A stretch of DNA of 64,000 nucleotides from UBA2210 sp036825195 (GTDB lineage Bacteria; Desulfobacterota; Syntrophia; Syntrophales; UBA2210), in the NCBI GenBank assembly GCA_036825195.1, contig DAISYQ010000003.1, positions 1 to 64,000 on the forward strand. Reading direction: 5' to 3'. Shown here piece after piece: positions 45,541 through 54,247 of this stretch. Under the pieces are notes generated by a model. It was not told where the DNA came from, ran no database searches, and was given only the letters and a program-made list of their open reading frames with translations. A program made the translations under genes and the position numbers. Positions within the stretch are counted from its first letter, which is position 1. Each line of letters starts with the position of its first letter.

Positions 45541-46202
45541 GGATTCTGCTTTTTATACGCTTCGATCTTATCCTCAAGCCATCGGAACCAGTCTGACAGC
45601 CCCGAAGATGTCTTGCATGAAACCTCGAATATGGCAAGATCCTTGTTGCTGACCAGCGCGTCCCTCTTGGCCCGTTCCATATCGAAATCGACATAGGGGA
45701 TGAGATCCGTCTTGTTGATGATCATCGCCGCGGATTCCTGAAAGATCAGAGGGTATTTTGCCGGTTTATCGGCCCCTTCAGGGGTGCTGAGGATCATGGC
45801 CTTGATATTTTCTCCGATCTTGAATTCGGCGGGACAGACCAGATTGCCCACATTTTCAACGATCAGCAGGTCGATCTTATCCAGATCGAAGGAGGGCAGC
45901 GTCTCACGAACCATGTTACCGTCGATATGACAGGCCCCTCCCGTGTTGATCTGTACCACGGGAATGCCGAGGACGGCGATCCGGTCGGCATCACAGGTAT
46001 CCTGAATATCCCCCTCGATGACGGATATGGCGTATTTGTCCTTCAGGGCATCGATCGTCTTTTCCACGAGCGTTGTCTTTCCCGCGCCCGGAGAACTCAT
46101 GAGGTTGACGACATAGGTCCTGTTTTTATCGAATAAGGCTCGATTGTCCATCGCAATCCGGTCGTTTGCGTCCAACACGTTTTGTACGACATTGATCTTC
46201 AT
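45537..46202 (-). CDS. hypB: Hydrogenase nickel-incorporation GTPase HypB
   Basis: 221 aa. P-loop SSPGAGKTTLVEKTI, nickel/zinc site residues in TGGACHIDGNMV, NKTDLIPYVDF. There is no N-terminal CxxCGC or histidine-rich nickel store, as in many Desulfobacterota. It works with HypA to insert Ni2+. AGGAGG precedes the ATG. Confidence 0.96.
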   Translation of the reverse strand: MKINVVQNVLDANDRIAMDNRALFDKNRTYVVNLMSSPGAGKTTLVEKTIDALKDKYAISVIEGDIQDTCDADRIAVLGIPVVQINTGGACHIDGNMVRETLPSFDLDKIDLLIVENVGNLVCPAEFKIGENIKAMILSTPEGADKPAKYPLIFQESAAMIINKTDLIPYVDFDMERAKRDALVSNKDLAIFEVSCKTSSGLSDWFRWLEDKIEAYKKQNP

Positions 46203-46229
46203 TTCTTCCTCCTTGTCTGAACAGTAGAA

Positions 46230-47324
46230 TTAATCTTGATGGTATGCGTAGTAGGCTGCGCAGGTTCCTTCAGAGGATACCATGCAGGGGCCGCCGGGAT
46301 TCAACGGGGTGCAGACCCGTTTGAACAGGGGACATTCGTTGGGTGCTTTTATCCCCCGCAGAATGTCGCCGCAGCAGCAGCCTTTCATTTCCACGGAATG
46401 TATCTCAGGCACTTCGAATTTTTTCAGTGCGTCAAATGCCGCGTAGGGTTCCTTAATGACAAGACCGCTCCGGGGTATGGAGCCGAGTCCCCGCCATTCA
46501 GAGTCTCCCGGGTAAAATACGGACATCATGATCTCCCTGGCCCGCGGATTTCCCTCCGGTTTAACCCCGCGGCTGTACTGGATGGCGACGGTTTTCCTGT
46601 CTTCGACGATCTGGTTCAGGATCATAAAGATCCCCTCCAGGATATCCACCGGTTCAAAACCCGTAACGACGGCCGCCCTCCCAGCCTCGGTAATCAGTTC
46701 ATAGGCGCTTGTTCCGATGATGGTACTCACGTGTCCCGGGCAGAGGAATCCATTGATGTTGAGTGCCGGATCGTCTATGAGTGCCTGCAGGGCAGGGGGG
46801 ATGACCTTGTGGACGGAAAAAACGGAGAAATTGAAAATCCCCCTTTTCTTACAGGTCAGGATGGTGGAAGCGATGGTAGGAGAGGTCGTCTCAAATCCGA
46901 TACCCATGAAGATGATTTCTTTGTCGGTATGGGTCTGGGCCAGGGAGACACAGTCTATCGCGGAGGCAACCACTCGGACATCCGCACCCGCAGCACGGGT
47001 TTTCTGCAGGCTCTTCCCCTGTGAGCCGGGGACCCGTAGCATATCACCGAAGGTGGCGAATATGACGTTTTTTTGTGACGCCAGATGGAGCGCGACATCC
47101 ACATCGTGGATGGAGGTTACACACACGGGACAACCGGGACCCGATATGAGCCTGATATTTTCAGGCATCATGCCCCGAAATCCGAAACGGCCGATGGCGT
47201 TGGTATGACTGCCGCACACCTCCATTATGATTACCGTTTCTTTGATCTGTTCCGACAGTTTCACTATCTTGTCGAGCAGACCTTTTGCTAATGCGGGGTC
47301 GCGATATTCATCAATATATTTCAT
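46230..47324 (-). CDS. hypD: Hydrogenase maturation protein HypD
   Basis: 364 aa. The iron-sulfur scaffold on which Fe(CN)2CO is built with HypC. MEVCGSHTNAIGRFG carries the first active-site Cys, SGPGCPVCVTS the CxxC, and C-terminal cysteines (KGCCCGDILRG, GPCMVSSEGTC) hold the Fe4S4 cluster. The ATG at 47324 overlaps hypC by 14 bp. Confidence 0.96.
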   Translation of the reverse strand: MKYIDEYRDPALAKGLLDKIVKLSEQIKETVIIMEVCGSHTNAIGRFGFRGMMPENIRLISGPGCPVCVTSIHDVDVALHLASQKNVIFATFGDMLRVPGSQGKSLQKTRAAGADVRVVASAIDCVSLAQTHTDKEIIFMGIGFETTSPTIASTILTCKKRGIFNFSVFSVHKVIPPALQALIDDPALNINGFLCPGHVSTIIGTSAYELITEAGRAAVVTGFEPVDILEGIFMILNQIVEDRKTVAIQYSRGVKPEGNPRAREIMMSVFYPGDSEWRGLGSIPRSGLVIKEPYAAFDALKKFEVPEIHSVEMKGCCCGDILRGIKAPNECPLFKRVCTPLNPGGPCMVSSEGTCAAYYAYHQD

Positions 47325-47541
47325 GTGCAAGAATTTCTCTCAACAGGTCGAGCTTTTCTTCCGCCAGTTCTTCGTCGATCCGGTGGATGGCGTAACCGGC
47401 ATGGGATATGACGTAATCTCCGATCGTTACCTCCTCATCAACCAGATCAAGACAGACCTCCCGCCTGGTACCGCTGATGTCGATGACAGCGAAATTATCC
47501 TTGTCAATGGAAATGATCTTGCCGGGAAATCCGATGCACAT
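47311..47541 (-). CDS. hypC: Hydrogenase assembly chaperone HypC
   Basis: 76 aa. Starts MCIGFPGKI, with Cys2 exposed after removal of Met for binding HypD and the large-subunit precursor; YVISHAGYAIHRID is the conserved second half. AAAGGAG upstream. A single hypC serves both hydrogenases in this window. Confidence 0.95.
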   Translation of the reverse strand: MCIGFPGKIISIDKDNFAVIDISGTRREVCLDLVDEEVTIGDYVISHAGYAIHRIDEELAEEKLDLLREILAHEIY

Positions 47542-47558
47542 ACAAATCTACTCCTTTA

Positions 47559-47903
47559 TTAATCAACATCCAGCTCAACAATCTTTAGTTCCTCGGTGCC
47601 TCCGGTAAGGATCACGTCGTCTCCCGCGCATTGAGGACAGATTGCGGTGTAACTATCTACTTTTACGTTTTTTTCACAGGTCATACAATATATGACGACG
47701 GGCAGAATGTCAAATTCAAGGTGCGCCCCGTGCGCCTTCGTTTCTTTGGATAGTACGTGAAACGCGAATTCGAGGGCCTTCGGTTCAATGGAAGACAGTC
47801 TGCCGAATGACAGTTTTACGGAATTAACCTTTTCGAAGTTATGCTGTTGAGCGTAGTCTTCGATTATATCCAGGATGGACTGGGTCAATGAAAGTTCATG
47901 CAT
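47559..47903 (-). CDS. hypA: Hydrogenase nickel-incorporation protein HypA
   Basis: 114 aa. MHELSLTQSIL: His2 is the nickel ligand. Zinc site CMTCEK...CPQCAGD. Normal length. Overlaps the end of the upstream protease gene by 8 bp. Confidence 0.95.
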   Translation of the reverse strand: MHELSLTQSILDIIEDYAQQHNFEKVNSVKLSFGRLSSIEPKALEFAFHVLSKETKAHGAHLEFDILPVVIYCMTCEKNVKVDSYTAICPQCAGDDVILTGGTEELKIVELDVD

Positions 47904-48396
47904 GACCGATCCTCTCCGGAACGATCCCGTGAAGAGACAGTTCCTTGAGAAGCATCTCTTCCATATCTGGAAATTTCTTCCACATCGTTTCGGTCATCTC
48001 CAGACAAGTATCGCCATACTCTTCCGGCACGATACACAAAAAGATGACATCCTCCGGTGCCTCTTCGATCAGTTCGGCTTTATAGATTACATCCAGAAAG
48101 ACGACTTCGTGCGCCGAGGTAGGCGGAGGCATGTGCAGTTCGAGCGCTTCCCGCGTAAAACGATACAAGGACCCGGGTGTATCCTGCAGTTTGATTACAT
48201 CCACGACGATCAGGTGTTTGCAATTGCCGATCGGATCGAGGAGGGAATAGCCGAGCGTTCCCCCATCGATTGCCTCCACGGTATCCGGCAGACGGTATCT
48301 CTCTGAAAACCACCGGATGAAGTGCACCCCAAATCCCTCATCGGAAAGGAGAATGTTACCCAGTCCCAGGATAGTTATGAAATTCTTCTTCTCCAT
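47896..48396 (-). CDS. Hydrogenase maturation endopeptidase (HyaD/HybD type)
   Basis: 166 aa. GLGNILLSDEGFGVHFI contains the first metal-binding acid; DGGTLGYSLL and VVDVIKLQ follow. These enzymes probe the nickel site and cut the C-terminal peptide after the DPCxxCxxH motif. It lies with the hyp genes right after the group 1 structural genes, so the likely target is the large subunit at 49146-50816. Confidence 0.92.
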   Translation of the reverse strand: MEKKNFITILGLGNILLSDEGFGVHFIRWFSERYRLPDTVEAIDGGTLGYSLLDPIGNCKHLIVVDVIKLQDTPGSLYRFTREALELHMPPPTSAHEVVFLDVIYKAELIEEAPEDVIFLCIVPEEYGDTCLEMTETMWKKFPDMEEMLLKELSLHGIVPERIGHA

Positions 48397-48411
48397 TATT
48401 TTAAGTCGAAA

Positions 48412-48439
48412 AAGGGGGAGATCAGATTCTCTCCCCCCT
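48412..48439 (-). terminator. Intrinsic terminator between hydrogenase structural and accessory genes
   Basis: Arms AAGGGGGAG (48412-48420) and CTCCCCCTT (48431-48439) make a 9-bp GC-rich stem with a 10-nt loop. On the minus strand it is followed by TTTTTCG. It lies just after the cytochrome b subunit gene and just before hyaD. It would reduce read-through into hyaD-hypE, making accessory proteins less abundant than structural ones. Confidence 0.8.
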
Positions 48440-48466
48440 TCTTTGTGTCAATTCCTACGGTAATAG

Positions 48467-49135
48467 TTAGGTGTGGCTTTTTTTAAACACCCTGCCGTTG
48501 ATCATCCCGGATACGATCCCTTCCTTGATAACGGCATCATACCAGAATGCCATGTACACATGAACCACGATAAACGGAATCATGAGCCACATCAGGATAT
48601 GGTGAATCCATCTGACCATGGCCAGACCGCCCATCATGGTTTCGAAGGGTTTGACCAGCGAATAGATAAAACCGGTCCACCCCGCGTGATATCCGGCTCC
48701 GAGCAGAATAAGGCCCGTCAAGACAATCATAAGCAGCAGCAAGAAGAACCCCGCATATGCCAGTGACTGTAAGGGACCATAGAGATATTCATGTTTGGGT
48801 CGTTCTCTGGATATGAGCAGGTAGAATTTGACCTGTCTAATAAAATCCTTCACCTCCACCCATGCGAGAAAGTCTTTCCAGTCCGCATGAAAGCGGGAGA
48901 AAAACGCCAGGTACACCCGCCAGATAAAGAGGAAGAGCAGCACAACCCCGAAGAAGATGTGCCAAAAGCGTACATCGCCCATGAAGAATTTATCGACCGT
49001 TTCTCCCGTGCCGATGCTGAACGGCTCCGCGATGTAAAAACCCGTCACGATCAGAACACCTATAGTAACCGCCGTGGCCCAATGATTTATCCTCATGGGT
49101 ACGGCCCATTCTTTTTTAGGAACTATTGCTTCCAC
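48467..49135 (-). CDS. Group 1 [NiFe]-hydrogenase b-type cytochrome subunit
   Basis: 222 aa from GTG with AAGGAGG upstream. Four hydrophobic helices; haem-ligand histidines in MRINHWATAVTIG, FWHIFFGV and RWIHHILMW...VHVYMAF. HyaC/HybB-like integral subunit that passes electrons from periplasmic H2 oxidation to menaquinone. Follows the large-subunit gene by 10 bp. Confidence 0.93.
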   Translation of the reverse strand: MEAIVPKKEWAVPMRINHWATAVTIGVLIVTGFYIAEPFSIGTGETVDKFFMGDVRFWHIFFGVVLLFLFIWRVYLAFFSRFHADWKDFLAWVEVKDFIRQVKFYLLISRERPKHEYLYGPLQSLAYAGFFLLLLMIVLTGLILLGAGYHAGWTGFIYSLVKPFETMMGGLAMVRWIHHILMWLMIPFIVVHVYMAFWYDAVIKEGIVSGMINGRVFKKSHT

Positions 49136-49145
49136 CGTAACCTCC

Positions 49146-50816
49146 TTAGGCGACTTTGTATTCCTTCACTTCATTAGTCTTCGGATCTATGATATGGACC
49201 GCACAGGCCATACAGGGATCAAAGGAATGAATGGTCCTGAGGATCTCCAGCGGCTGATCGACGTTGGCCATCTTGGTACCGATCAGCGACTCCTCATAGG
49301 GCCCTCTCTTGCCGGCCTTGTTCCTCGGTGCGCAGTTCCAGGTCGAGGGGACGACCGCCTGGTAGTTTGATATGACCTTGTTGTCGATCTTGACCCAGTG
49401 TCCGAGTGCGCCCCGCGGTACTTCAACCATGCCGCGGCCTTCTCCCTTGTCGGGGACGTCGCAACGCGTCCATGTTCTGGTATCTCCGCCCTTGATCCGT
49501 GTTACCAGGTCGTTGATCCATTCTTCCATGTGATCTCCCAGGTACTTCGTTTCCAGTGCGCGCGCCGCCGTTCGACCCAGCGTGGAGAAGAGAACGGTTA
49601 CGGGCAGACCAGCCGCCTTCAGTGTATTGTCGACCAGACCTTTAATCTCTGTATGTCCTTGTGCATAGGCGACAATGAAACGGGCCAACGGACCAACTTC
49701 GTAGGGTTGACCGTCGTACTGCGGTGACTTACACCACGAGTATTTCTCATCACCCTTCAGGTGGGTATTTGAATCAAACCCCGTGTAGTTGGGCTCGGTC
49801 TTGCCCTCATAGGGGTGCAGCCCCTCCCCGCCCTTGTACCAGGAGTGGTAAACCTCTTCCGTGATCTTCTTTTCATCCAGCGCAAGGGGATTAGCGATGT
49901 CGCCGGCCCTGACCAGGCCTCTGGGGAAGAGCAGCGTATGTCCGTCATCATCGAGTTCGAAGCCACCGTAGGCAAGGTAGTTTTTCACCCCGGCCCCGAT
50001 GCCGGCCGCACCTTCATCTTTGTAGTAAGTCGCGGCAATGAGTACATCCGGGATGTATGCCGTATCGACGAAATTCTTGAATTCTTTCAATCGGAAGAGA
50101 TACTCGCCGATCCGGTGGACATCGAGTGCGTCCGCCACGGAAGTAATACCGCCCACAACCAGCGTCTGTGGGTGGGGGTTCTTCCCGCCGAAGATGGCCA
50201 TCATCTGGGCGCCCACCTTGGAGAGCTGTAGGGCATCCAGGTAATGAGATACGATGATCAGATTGGCCTCCGGGGGCAGTTTGTACGAGGCATTGCCCCA
50301 GTAGGCATTGGCAAAGGGCCCCAGTCGCCCGGATTTTACGAATTTGGTCAACCGCTCCTGAACCGCCTTGTAATGCGTTTCGGAACAGTTGTACGGATTC
50401 GCATGGTACCCCTTTGCCATTTCAACGGCCTTTCGCGGGTCCGCTGAAAGGGCACTGACGATATCCACCCAGTCCAGACCGTGGAGATGGTAAAAATGCA
50501 TGACATGGTCTGTCAGGTACTGGGCACCGTTAATCAGGTTCCGGACGATCCTCGCAATGGGAGGCGGTTTCACCCCAAAGGCATCTTCACAGGCCATGAT
50601 GCTTGCCTCGTAATGGGAATAGGTACAGACACCGCAGAAACGCTGTACCATCAGTCCCGCATCCCGGGGATCTCTGCCCTTCAGGATGGTTTCTATCCCG
50701 CGCCACAGGGTGATACTCGACCATGCATCCTTGATGATATTATCATCAACCTCTACTTCTATACGTAAGTGTCCTTCAATCCGTGTAATTGGATCTACAA
50801 CGATTCGTTTTGACAT
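49146..50816 (-). CDS. Group 1 [NiFe]-hydrogenase large subunit
   Basis: 556 aa from the ATG at 50816 (AGGAGG). Both nickel-binding CxxC pairs are present: RFCGVCTYSH near residue 65 and DPCMACAVH near the end. The residues after the last His (IIDPKTNEVKEYKVA) are the expected cleaved tail. All four metal ligands are cysteine, so it is not a NiFeSe enzyme. Exported with the Tat-bearing small subunit and active in the periplasm. Probably uptake hydrogenase for syntrophic or H2-dependent growth; the opposite direction is possible with reverse electron transport. Confidence 0.95.
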   Translation of the reverse strand: MSKRIVVDPITRIEGHLRIEVEVDDNIIKDAWSSITLWRGIETILKGRDPRDAGLMVQRFCGVCTYSHYEASIMACEDAFGVKPPPIARIVRNLINGAQYLTDHVMHFYHLHGLDWVDIVSALSADPRKAVEMAKGYHANPYNCSETHYKAVQERLTKFVKSGRLGPFANAYWGNASYKLPPEANLIIVSHYLDALQLSKVGAQMMAIFGGKNPHPQTLVVGGITSVADALDVHRIGEYLFRLKEFKNFVDTAYIPDVLIAATYYKDEGAAGIGAGVKNYLAYGGFELDDDGHTLLFPRGLVRAGDIANPLALDEKKITEEVYHSWYKGGEGLHPYEGKTEPNYTGFDSNTHLKGDEKYSWCKSPQYDGQPYEVGPLARFIVAYAQGHTEIKGLVDNTLKAAGLPVTVLFSTLGRTAARALETKYLGDHMEEWINDLVTRIKGGDTRTWTRCDVPDKGEGRGMVEVPRGALGHWVKIDNKVISNYQAVVPSTWNCAPRNKAGKRGPYEESLIGTKMANVDQPLEILRTIHSFDPCMACAVHIIDPKTNEVKEYKVA

Positions 50817-50858
50817 GCTATTCCTCCTGGGAAGTGTATCCACTCATTTCTGAGGAGA

Positions 50859-52034
50859 TTATTCTTTATCTTGTCCTCTGTGCTTGAGAGCACTCAGACC
50901 CGCGTGTGCGGCGATACCTGCCACGGTAACCCCTGTCAGGACGGCACCGATCTTATCCACGGTCTTTTCGCCGCCGCCGATGGTTTTATCTGCGATCGGT
51001 TTTTCAAGAGGCGCCATGGTATCCCAGAATCCCGGCTCGGTGCATCCCATACAGCCATGTCCTCCCATGACCGGCCATGAGATACCGTCATTGAATCGGA
51101 CTTTGCTGCAGTTCGCAAAGGTGTACGGCCCTTTACAGCCGACCTTGTAGAGGCACCAGCCCCTCTGCGCACCGCTGTCTCCCCATTCTTCCACGTATTC
51201 TCCTGCGTCATAATGGGGCCTCCGTTCGCAGAAGTCGTGGATTCTCTTGCCGTAGGCCCATATCGGTCTTCCGAGTGAATCCAAGGGGGGAAGTGCGCCG
51301 AACATCAGAAAATGGAGTAGAGTTCCTGTAAAATTTGCAGGGTTGGGAGGACATCCGGCTATGTTGACGGTCTTGATACCCAGGGCATCACCGATACCGG
51401 CTGCGTCGGTGGGATTCGGTTTTGCGGCCTGCACATTACCGAAGGAGGAGCAACTGCCGATACAGATAACGGCCGCTGCCTTGGAGGTCACTTCCTTGGC
51501 AATTTCGAGCCCTGTTTTCCCTTTCGGGCCGAGGGTCAGATATTTTCCATTCATCCCCTTCGGAAGTGCGCCTTCAATGACACAGACGAACTTACCGGCA
51601 AAATCTTTCACCGCCTTTTCCAGATTCTCTTCGGCCTGATGTCCCGCTGCCGCCATCAGCGTTTCATGATATTCCAGCGAAATGGTATCGAGAAGAATGC
51701 TGTCCACGTTTGGGTATGAAGAACGAAGCAGGGCTTCGCTGCAACCCGTACATTCGGCGAAGTGAAGCCAGACAACCGGGAGTCTGCTGAACTGTTCCGC
51801 CGCCTTGGCTACCATGGGACGGAAGATGGGAGACAGCATGAGTGCCGCTGTCGTCATCGATGTCCATTTGATAAAGCTTCTTCTACTGATGCCGCGTTCC
51901 TGCAAAAGCGTTTGGAAATCTTCGACCGGTTCAGGCAATGTCTGATCCATCTTTTCCAAATGACCCTTGCAATGCTCCATCAGCTCGCGATATTGTCTGC
52001 TGATGGTGTCTTCGTAATTAGATTGTTTGCCCAT
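50859..52034 (-). CDS. Group 1 [NiFe]-hydrogenase small subunit with Tat signal
   Basis: 391 aa from the ATG at 52034 (AAAGGGGG upstream). The twin-arginine motif SRRSFIKWTSM is at residues 51-55, unusually far from the start; a hydrophobic stretch and mature domain follow. Cluster ligands are in WLHFAECTGCSEALLRS, CIGSCSSFG and GCMGCTEPGFWD. A C-terminal transmembrane anchor (IGAVLTGVTVAGIAAHAGL) is present. It carries three Fe-S clusters and drags the folded large subunit through Tat. Confidence 0.94.
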   Translation of the reverse strand: MGKQSNYEDTISRQYRELMEHCKGHLEKMDQTLPEPVEDFQTLLQERGISRRSFIKWTSMTTAALMLSPIFRPMVAKAAEQFSRLPVVWLHFAECTGCSEALLRSSYPNVDSILLDTISLEYHETLMAAAGHQAEENLEKAVKDFAGKFVCVIEGALPKGMNGKYLTLGPKGKTGLEIAKEVTSKAAAVICIGSCSSFGNVQAAKPNPTDAAGIGDALGIKTVNIAGCPPNPANFTGTLLHFLMFGALPPLDSLGRPIWAYGKRIHDFCERRPHYDAGEYVEEWGDSGAQRGWCLYKVGCKGPYTFANCSKVRFNDGISWPVMGGHGCMGCTEPGFWDTMAPLEKPIADKTIGGGEKTVDKIGAVLTGVTVAGIAAHAGLSALKHRGQDKE

Positions 52035-52146
52035 AATACCCCCTTTTGATAATCTATGAAGTGAATCTCTTTGAGATGTATATGTTGCCTTAATAAGGAA
52101 TACAGAATAATTTACCACTCCTGAACCTTAACGGCAACAAGTAAAT

Positions 52147-52188
52147 ATATGCCTTGTGTGGCATATGTATTTTATGGCACAATGTCAA
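52147..52188 (-). promoter_or_regulatory. Group 1 hydrogenase promoter with inverted-repeat operator
   Basis: On the minus strand TTGACA (52188-52183), a 17-bp spacer and TATGCC (52165-52160). The -10 lies in a perfect inverted repeat ATATGCC-N6-GGCATAT (52147-52166). This starts transcription about 115 bp before the small-subunit ATG. A repressor on the repeat would block it; the same type of repeat is found upstream of fdnG and the NACHT gene. Confidence 0.55.
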
Positions 52189-52281
52189 GGGAAAATGAAA
52201 TCTCCTCTTATCGTATTATAAAAAATATTCACTGTATCTCTTCAGTTCCATTCAGGAGACTGTGAAAAATGGGCTGCGGGA

Positions 52282-52767
52282 TCAGTGAATCAAAGCTGAT
52301 GAGAACAGTGACGGCAATGCACCGGCTATATCCGTAACGATTGATTCAATGATACCGGGAAGCTGTTTCGTGAGTGCCGGCGAAAGCGTTCCTCCGAAAG
52401 CGACCTCGTCGCCTATCTCTATCCCATATACGGCGGCAAGACGTGGTACCTTAAACCCGCACAGTGAACCGAGTTCCATCAGCTCGAAGATATCCATTCC
52501 GTGTGAAGAGAAGAGATGGAGTGTCCCCTGACGGTCACACTCGGAAATTTTTTTCAGTTTACCGATACCGCTGTCATGGGTAGTCATGGCATCGACGATG
52601 AAGAGTATATCGTAGCCGATGATCAGGTCGAAGAGAGAAAGGCCGATCATGGTACTCGATGCCACATCCGCATGGGGGATTTTCCCCTCAAGCATCTTCG
52701 CGATGGACAACCCCACTCCGTCATTCGAAAGGATGGGATTTCCCATTCCCAGGATAAGTGTCTTCAT
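52282..52767 (-). CDS. Hydrogenase maturation endopeptidase for the cytoplasmic enzyme
   Basis: 161 aa. GMGNPILSNDGVGLSIAKML and FIVDAMTTHDSG match the HycI/HyaD peptidase family metal site. It begins 4 bp after the MvhA-like gene, so it likely trims that large subunit. It is only distantly like the second protease at 47896-48396, supporting separate clients. Confidence 0.9.
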   Translation of the reverse strand: MKTLILGMGNPILSNDGVGLSIAKMLEGKIPHADVASSTMIGLSLFDLIIGYDILFIVDAMTTHDSGIGKLKKISECDRQGTLHLFSSHGMDIFELMELGSLCGFKVPRLAAVYGIEIGDEVAFGGTLSPALTKQLPGIIESIVTDIAGALPSLFSSALIH

Positions 52768-52771
52768 GGTT

Positions 52772-54235
52772 TCAACCCCGTCTCATTTCTCTGATTGCAC
52801 GACCCGCGTGATCCCTGATGGTCACGGCCAGAGGCATTGTTCCGGGAAGGGAATGGGTGGCGCATGCGAGACAGGGATCGTAGGCTCTGAACGCCATTTC
52901 AACCATGTTCAGGAACCCCTCCTTTACATCCGGGCCGTGGACAAATTCCTCGGCAGCCTTCTTTACGGACAGGCAGATTGGGGCGGCATTATTCTGCGTG
53001 GCCACGATGAGATTCACCTTCGTGAGGACGCCCCTGTCATCGGTTTCATAGTGGTGGAAGAGAGTCCCGCGGGGTGCCTCCACACAGCCCACTCCCTTGT
53101 TTTTCAACTTCAGGTTCATGTTTCTGATATCCTTGCTGGTAAGGCGCGGATCATTTGCAATAATCACGTTGTGTTCGGCGGCTTGGAGGGCGCAGATGAG
53201 GCGTGCCCAGTGGGTGGCGAGGGTGTGATGCGCCGGTTTGCCTCCCAGGGTCTCGAACATGATCTCGGCTTCCTTCTGAGCGAGCGGTGTCTGCATCCCA
53301 TCGGCCACGTTCAGTCTTGCAAGGGGGGCGACACGGTACAGCGAGGTGCCGTCTCCGTCCTTCAATCCATGCCAGCCCAATGGTCGTAAATGGTTGAGCC
53401 TGATGTACGTCCATGGTTCAACCCATTCGCCGATATACTGGTCATAATCCGAAGGATCGAACCGCGCATACTCTTTACCATCGGGATCGACAACCTTGAC
53501 CTTTCCGTCGTAGAAGGTTACCCGGTCGTTTTCATCCACCAGAGCCATGTAGTACGTCTTCAGTTTGTAGGCGTCGTGGAGGATCAGATCCAGATACGAC
53601 GGGTTCGCCAGGACGACGTCTTTGAAGAGCTGGATGGCGAACTGAGCAAAGTCGAGGGAAAAGTAAGCCGTTTCCTTCACCCAGGTACGGTCCTCCTCGG
53701 TAAACCCTCTCGGTACGCCGCCGGGCAACCCTCCTTCCGGATGGGGGGCCTTCGAGAAGATGTGCCGGATGATATCCCTGTTTCTCTTTCTCACCTCGAT
53801 GACCTTGAGCCCGATCTCCTTGCCTACCTTGCCGATGACACCCAGGATATTTCTCTCTTTGGGATCGGCATCCGGGCCGACTACAAAATCGGGGGCGGCG
53901 AGAAAGAAGAAATGGATGTAATGATCTTCAAGATAGAAGGCGTTGTATTCGAGCTCTCTGATCAGTCGAGCGGCCGGTGTGGGCTCGACGCTATACAGGT
54001 CATCGAGTGCCTTGGTTGAAGCCATATGATGGGCCGACGGGCATACGCCGCAGATATTCGGGACGATTCTCGGCATCTCTTCGGCCGGTCTCCCGAGGCA
54101 GAAACGCTCAAAACCGCGAAGTTCTGTAACCTGCCAGTAGGCATCTTTAACATTGCCCTGTTCATCGAGCAGTATATCTATCTTACCATGACCTTCCAGC
54201 CTGGTGATCGGATCTATGGTGATTTTTCGTGCCAT
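52772..54235 (-). CDS. Cytoplasmic group 3-type [NiFe]-hydrogenase large subunit (MvhA-like)
   Basis: 487 aa. N-terminal ITRLEGHGKI, first nickel pair NICGVCPSAHHMAS and last pair DPCLACATHSL, followed by a cleavable tail (PGTMPLAVTIRDHAGRAI). Shorter than group 1 enzymes, no Tat partner, and paired with MvhG- and MvhD-like genes, so cytoplasmic and F420-non-reducing/Mvh-like. No selenocysteine. AAGGAG precedes the ATG. Confidence 0.93.
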   Translation of the reverse strand: MARKITIDPITRLEGHGKIDILLDEQGNVKDAYWQVTELRGFERFCLGRPAEEMPRIVPNICGVCPSAHHMASTKALDDLYSVEPTPAARLIRELEYNAFYLEDHYIHFFFLAAPDFVVGPDADPKERNILGVIGKVGKEIGLKVIEVRKRNRDIIRHIFSKAPHPEGGLPGGVPRGFTEEDRTWVKETAYFSLDFAQFAIQLFKDVVLANPSYLDLILHDAYKLKTYYMALVDENDRVTFYDGKVKVVDPDGKEYARFDPSDYDQYIGEWVEPWTYIRLNHLRPLGWHGLKDGDGTSLYRVAPLARLNVADGMQTPLAQKEAEIMFETLGGKPAHHTLATHWARLICALQAAEHNVIIANDPRLTSKDIRNMNLKLKNKGVGCVEAPRGTLFHHYETDDRGVLTKVNLIVATQNNAAPICLSVKKAAEEFVHGPDVKEGFLNMVEMAFRAYDPCLACATHSLPGTMPLAVTIRDHAGRAIREMRRG

Positions 54236-54247
54236 CTTTATCTCTCC

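Noticed and set aside
48412..48439. Reading the GGGGGAG/CTCCCCC hairpin as a plus-strand terminator
   Set aside because: No plus-strand gene ends nearby and the T-run is on the minus strand.
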